From Spirochaetia bacterium (GTDB lineage: Bacteria; Spirochaetota; UBA12135): a stretch of 7,928 nucleotides of DNA. The notes beneath the pieces are model-generated. The model was not told the DNA's origin. It was given only the letters and a program-made list of their open reading frames with translations, and did no database searches. The stretch lies in assembly GCA_003497555.1 (NCBI GenBank), contig DNNS01000344.1, positions 1 to 7,928 on the forward strand, read 5' to 3'. A program made the translations under genes and the position numbers. This document shows positions 6,051-7,928 of this stretch, piece after piece. How positions within the stretch are numbered: the stretch's first letter is position 1; the number at the start of each line of letters is the position of its first letter.

Positions 6051-7928
6051 ATGCTGCAAATCAACAATATTCCTGTGATTCTGTTATTGCTGTCGGCAAA
6101 TTTATTTTCATCAATAGTAGGCCAGTGGCGACTGGATGGGAATCCCAATGATTCCAAAAGCGTGCAAAATCTTGTTCTGCAAAACCCGGTATATACTATT
6201 GATAGAAAAGGCAATCAAAATTCTGCATTACGAATTTCATCAAAAGAAGAATCTTTTTATATAAAAAAATCAGACCAGTGGGGACTTGATAAAGAAATGT
6301 CTGTAGAATTTTGGGTAAAAGCTGATGAAATAAAACTGCAGGGATTGCTGTATATTGAAAAAGGTTTTGTGCTAAGAACACAAAGAGATCATAGCTTTGT
6401 AGCTGCCTCCTGGAACAATGAAAAAAATAATTATGGAGAGACGGCTAAATTCCATAAAACAGCATTGTTAAAAGTTAAGGAATGGGCGCATTTTGTTATA
6501 ACGGTAAAAGATGATAGTTTTTTAATTTATCAAAATGGAGAAAAAATCATTGATCAAGGCAAATGGGATGCTTCAATTAAAACTATGGGACGGTTTTTAT
6601 TCGGAAATTTCGCTGCCAATTTTTTAGTAGGAGCAATTGATGATATCTGTATTTATAATCACGCCCTCAGTGAGGATGAAATAAAAAAAAACTATGCCGG
6701 CGGGAAAATCGGCATGAAAACAAATGAAAAATCAGCTGCGGAAAACCAATTTGAAATTGAAAAAAAGGAGATATTTTACTGCTCATTTGATAATTCACTT
6801 ACTGCTGATCGCGCCGCAGGCGAATCCGCACCGATTCAGGCCAATAAAACAAAAATTGCCGGCGGACTGCTTGGAAACGGAGCAAAAATTCCCGCCGACG
6901 GCTATCTGCTTTATAATTCCAAGAATAATTTTATCAAAAAAGAAGGGACAATCTCTTTATGGATGAAGCTGAACTGGCAGCCTGAAGGCAACGGCGATTT
7001 CGGACATGGTTCCGGCTGGCACGGTATTTTTATGGAAGACTGTGAAGACGGCCAGCAGTCTCAAAATCTTAAAGCCATGATCAGCAGCTATCTTTTTTTC
7101 GGCTGGAGGGGAAAACCGTTATCCACTCCGTATAATTTCGGTATTTTAGGACAAATTAATAAAGACGAGTGGCATCATTTAATTTTTTCCTGGAAAAAGG
7201 ATGAACATAATTATATCTATCTTGACGGGAAAAAGATAATGCAGAGCGAAAAGATACAAAGAACAATCGAGGAATATGACCGTTTTTTTATCGGCAGCGC
7301 AGGAAAACCAGATGGGAACATGTCGGGCCTGGATGGAGTCATTGACGAACTGCGTATTTACAACTATCAGTTTTCCGTGGAAGAAGCGCAAGAGCTATAT
7401 TCAAAATTTGTACCTGTTTATCCTGTTATTTATGACCGAATGTTAATTACCGGAAAAAAAAATGAGATCAGAATCAAATGGCTGAATTTATCAGTACAGC
7501 CCGTCAAAAGAGATTATATTTTTTGTCTGGAAACCGCTGACGGTAAAGAACTAACCAGGATAACTCAAACCGTAAATCTTGACACAAATAATTCCCTTAT
7601 TCAATCCATTCCTGCAGAAATTCAAAATCAGGGCCGGTATTATCTTTCTATCTACAGTAAAAACCGGTTATTTATAAAATTTGAAATTTTAGCCGTGAAG
7701 CAAGATGATTTTAGTAATAAGACCGTCAGTAAAAATGGGGAGATAGATCTAAAATTATATGAAGAAATAACATGTTATGATGTTCACAATCAGGATAAAT
7801 ACCGGGATGACGGTAATTGCACCGTGATTACTGAAAATTTGGGTAAATACCGGGAAGCATCGGGGGATGCTTCTAAAAACGGCTTTGCTTATAAATTCAA
7901 ACCTCTTGATTGCACCGGAGTTCCCTGG
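6051..7928 (+). CDS. Secreted protein with two LamG-like (concanavalin A-like) domains, C-terminus beyond the window
   Basis: An uninterrupted frame of 626 codons from ATG 6051 to the last base. The N-terminus MLQINNIPVILLLLSANLFS looks like a signal peptide, possibly cleaved near residue 21-24. Two LamG-like jelly-roll domains follow. The first, about 25-218, includes MSVEFWVKA (83-91), WAHFVITVKDDSFLIYQNG (145-163) and AIDDICIYNHALSEDEI (195-211). The second, about 240-452, includes GTISLWMKLNW (299-309), WHHLIFSWKK (374-383), YIYLDGKK (388-395) and VIDELRIYNYQFSVEEA (430-446). Residues about 455-550 look like a further beta-sandwich; from about 563 a new Cys-containing region begins that I do not recognise and that is cut off. 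Known: LamG domains bind carbohydrates or proteins, often as modules of surface or glycan-active enzymes. No catalytic domain is visible yet. It follows the binding-protein gene by 30 bp with only a weak AGAG ribosome site, so co-transcription and possibly coupled expression are likely. Confidence 0.85.
   Translation, partial: MLQINNIPVILLLLSANLFSSIVGQWRLDGNPNDSKSVQNLVLQNPVYTIDRKGNQNSALRISSKEESFYIKKSDQWGLDKEMSVEFWVKADEIKLQGLLYIEKGFVLRTQRDHSFVAASWNNEKNNYGETAKFHKTALLKVKEWAHFVITVKDDSFLIYQNGEKIIDQGKWDASIKTMGRFLFGNFAANFLVGAIDDICIYNHALSEDEIKKNYAGGKIGMKTNEKSAAENQFEIEKKEIFYCSFDNSLTADRAAGESAPIQANKTKIAGGLLGNGAKIPADGYLLYNSKNNFIKKEGTISLWMKLNWQPEGNGDFGHGSGWHGIFMEDCEDGQQSQNLKAMISSYLFFGWRGKPLSTPYNFGILGQINKDEWHHLIFSWKKDEHNYIYLDGKKIMQSEKIQRTIEEYDRFFIGSAGKPDGNMSGLDGVIDELRIYNYQFSVEEAQELYSKFVPVYPVIYDRMLITGKKNEIRIKWLNLSVQPVKRDYIFCLETADGKELTRITQTVNLDTNNSLIQSIPAEIQNQGRYYLSIYSKNRLFIKFEILAVKQDDFSNKTVSKNGEIDLKLYEEITCYDVHNQDKYRDDGNCTVITENLGKYREASGDASKNGFAYKFKPLDCTGVPW

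Noticed and set aside
6017..7391. Short frames overlapping the LamG gene (6017-6214, 6196-6381, 7179-7391 minus; 6724-6966 plus, other frame)
   Set aside because: All fall within one continuous 626-codon frame with two LamG domains; none has support of its own.

Overview
The window is AT-rich bacterial chromosome carrying two divergently oriented gene blocks that meet at a 176-bp divergent intergenic region (4531-4706). The predicted lipoprotein and the secreted LamG protein show it is bacterial. The family mix (PocR-type and cupin-type AraC regulators, a sugar-type solute-binding lipoprotein, a large LamG surface protein) would fit an anaerobic gut or sediment bacterium such as Lentisphaerota, Spirochaetota or Clostridia. 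No rRNA or tRNA is present to decide, so the taxon stays open.

Left block, minus strand, read right to left: a cupin-AraC regulator (4530-3517), a 370-bp gap with a good sigma-70-type promoter, a PocR-AraC regulator (3146-2259), a 251-bp gap with a candidate promoter and a striking 32-bp dyad, an ArgH-superfamily lyase (2007-499), then after 40 bp an MmgE/PrpD-family enzyme whose C-terminal part runs off the window (458-1). Lyase and MmgE/PrpD form an apparent two-gene catabolic unit. The lyase keeps the ArgH fold landmarks but departs from the family in its catalytic loop and in the segment equivalent to DAVSDRD, so argininosuccinate is unlikely to be its substrate. An MmgE/PrpD enzyme beside a C-N lyase recalls the known iminodisuccinate epimerase plus lyase route, which gives aspartate and fumarate. 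That is the most interesting hypothesis here, with the PocR-AraC protein as its likely sensor.

Right block, plus strand: a family 1 extracellular solute-binding lipoprotein (4707-6020), followed after 30 bp by a secreted protein with two LamG-like jelly-roll domains (6051 to beyond 7928, cut by the window edge). With the divergent cupin-AraC regulator they look like a sugar or glycan sensing and binding locus. No permease or ATPase gene lies in the window.

No mobile element, CRISPR array, RNA gene or convincing intrinsic terminator was found.
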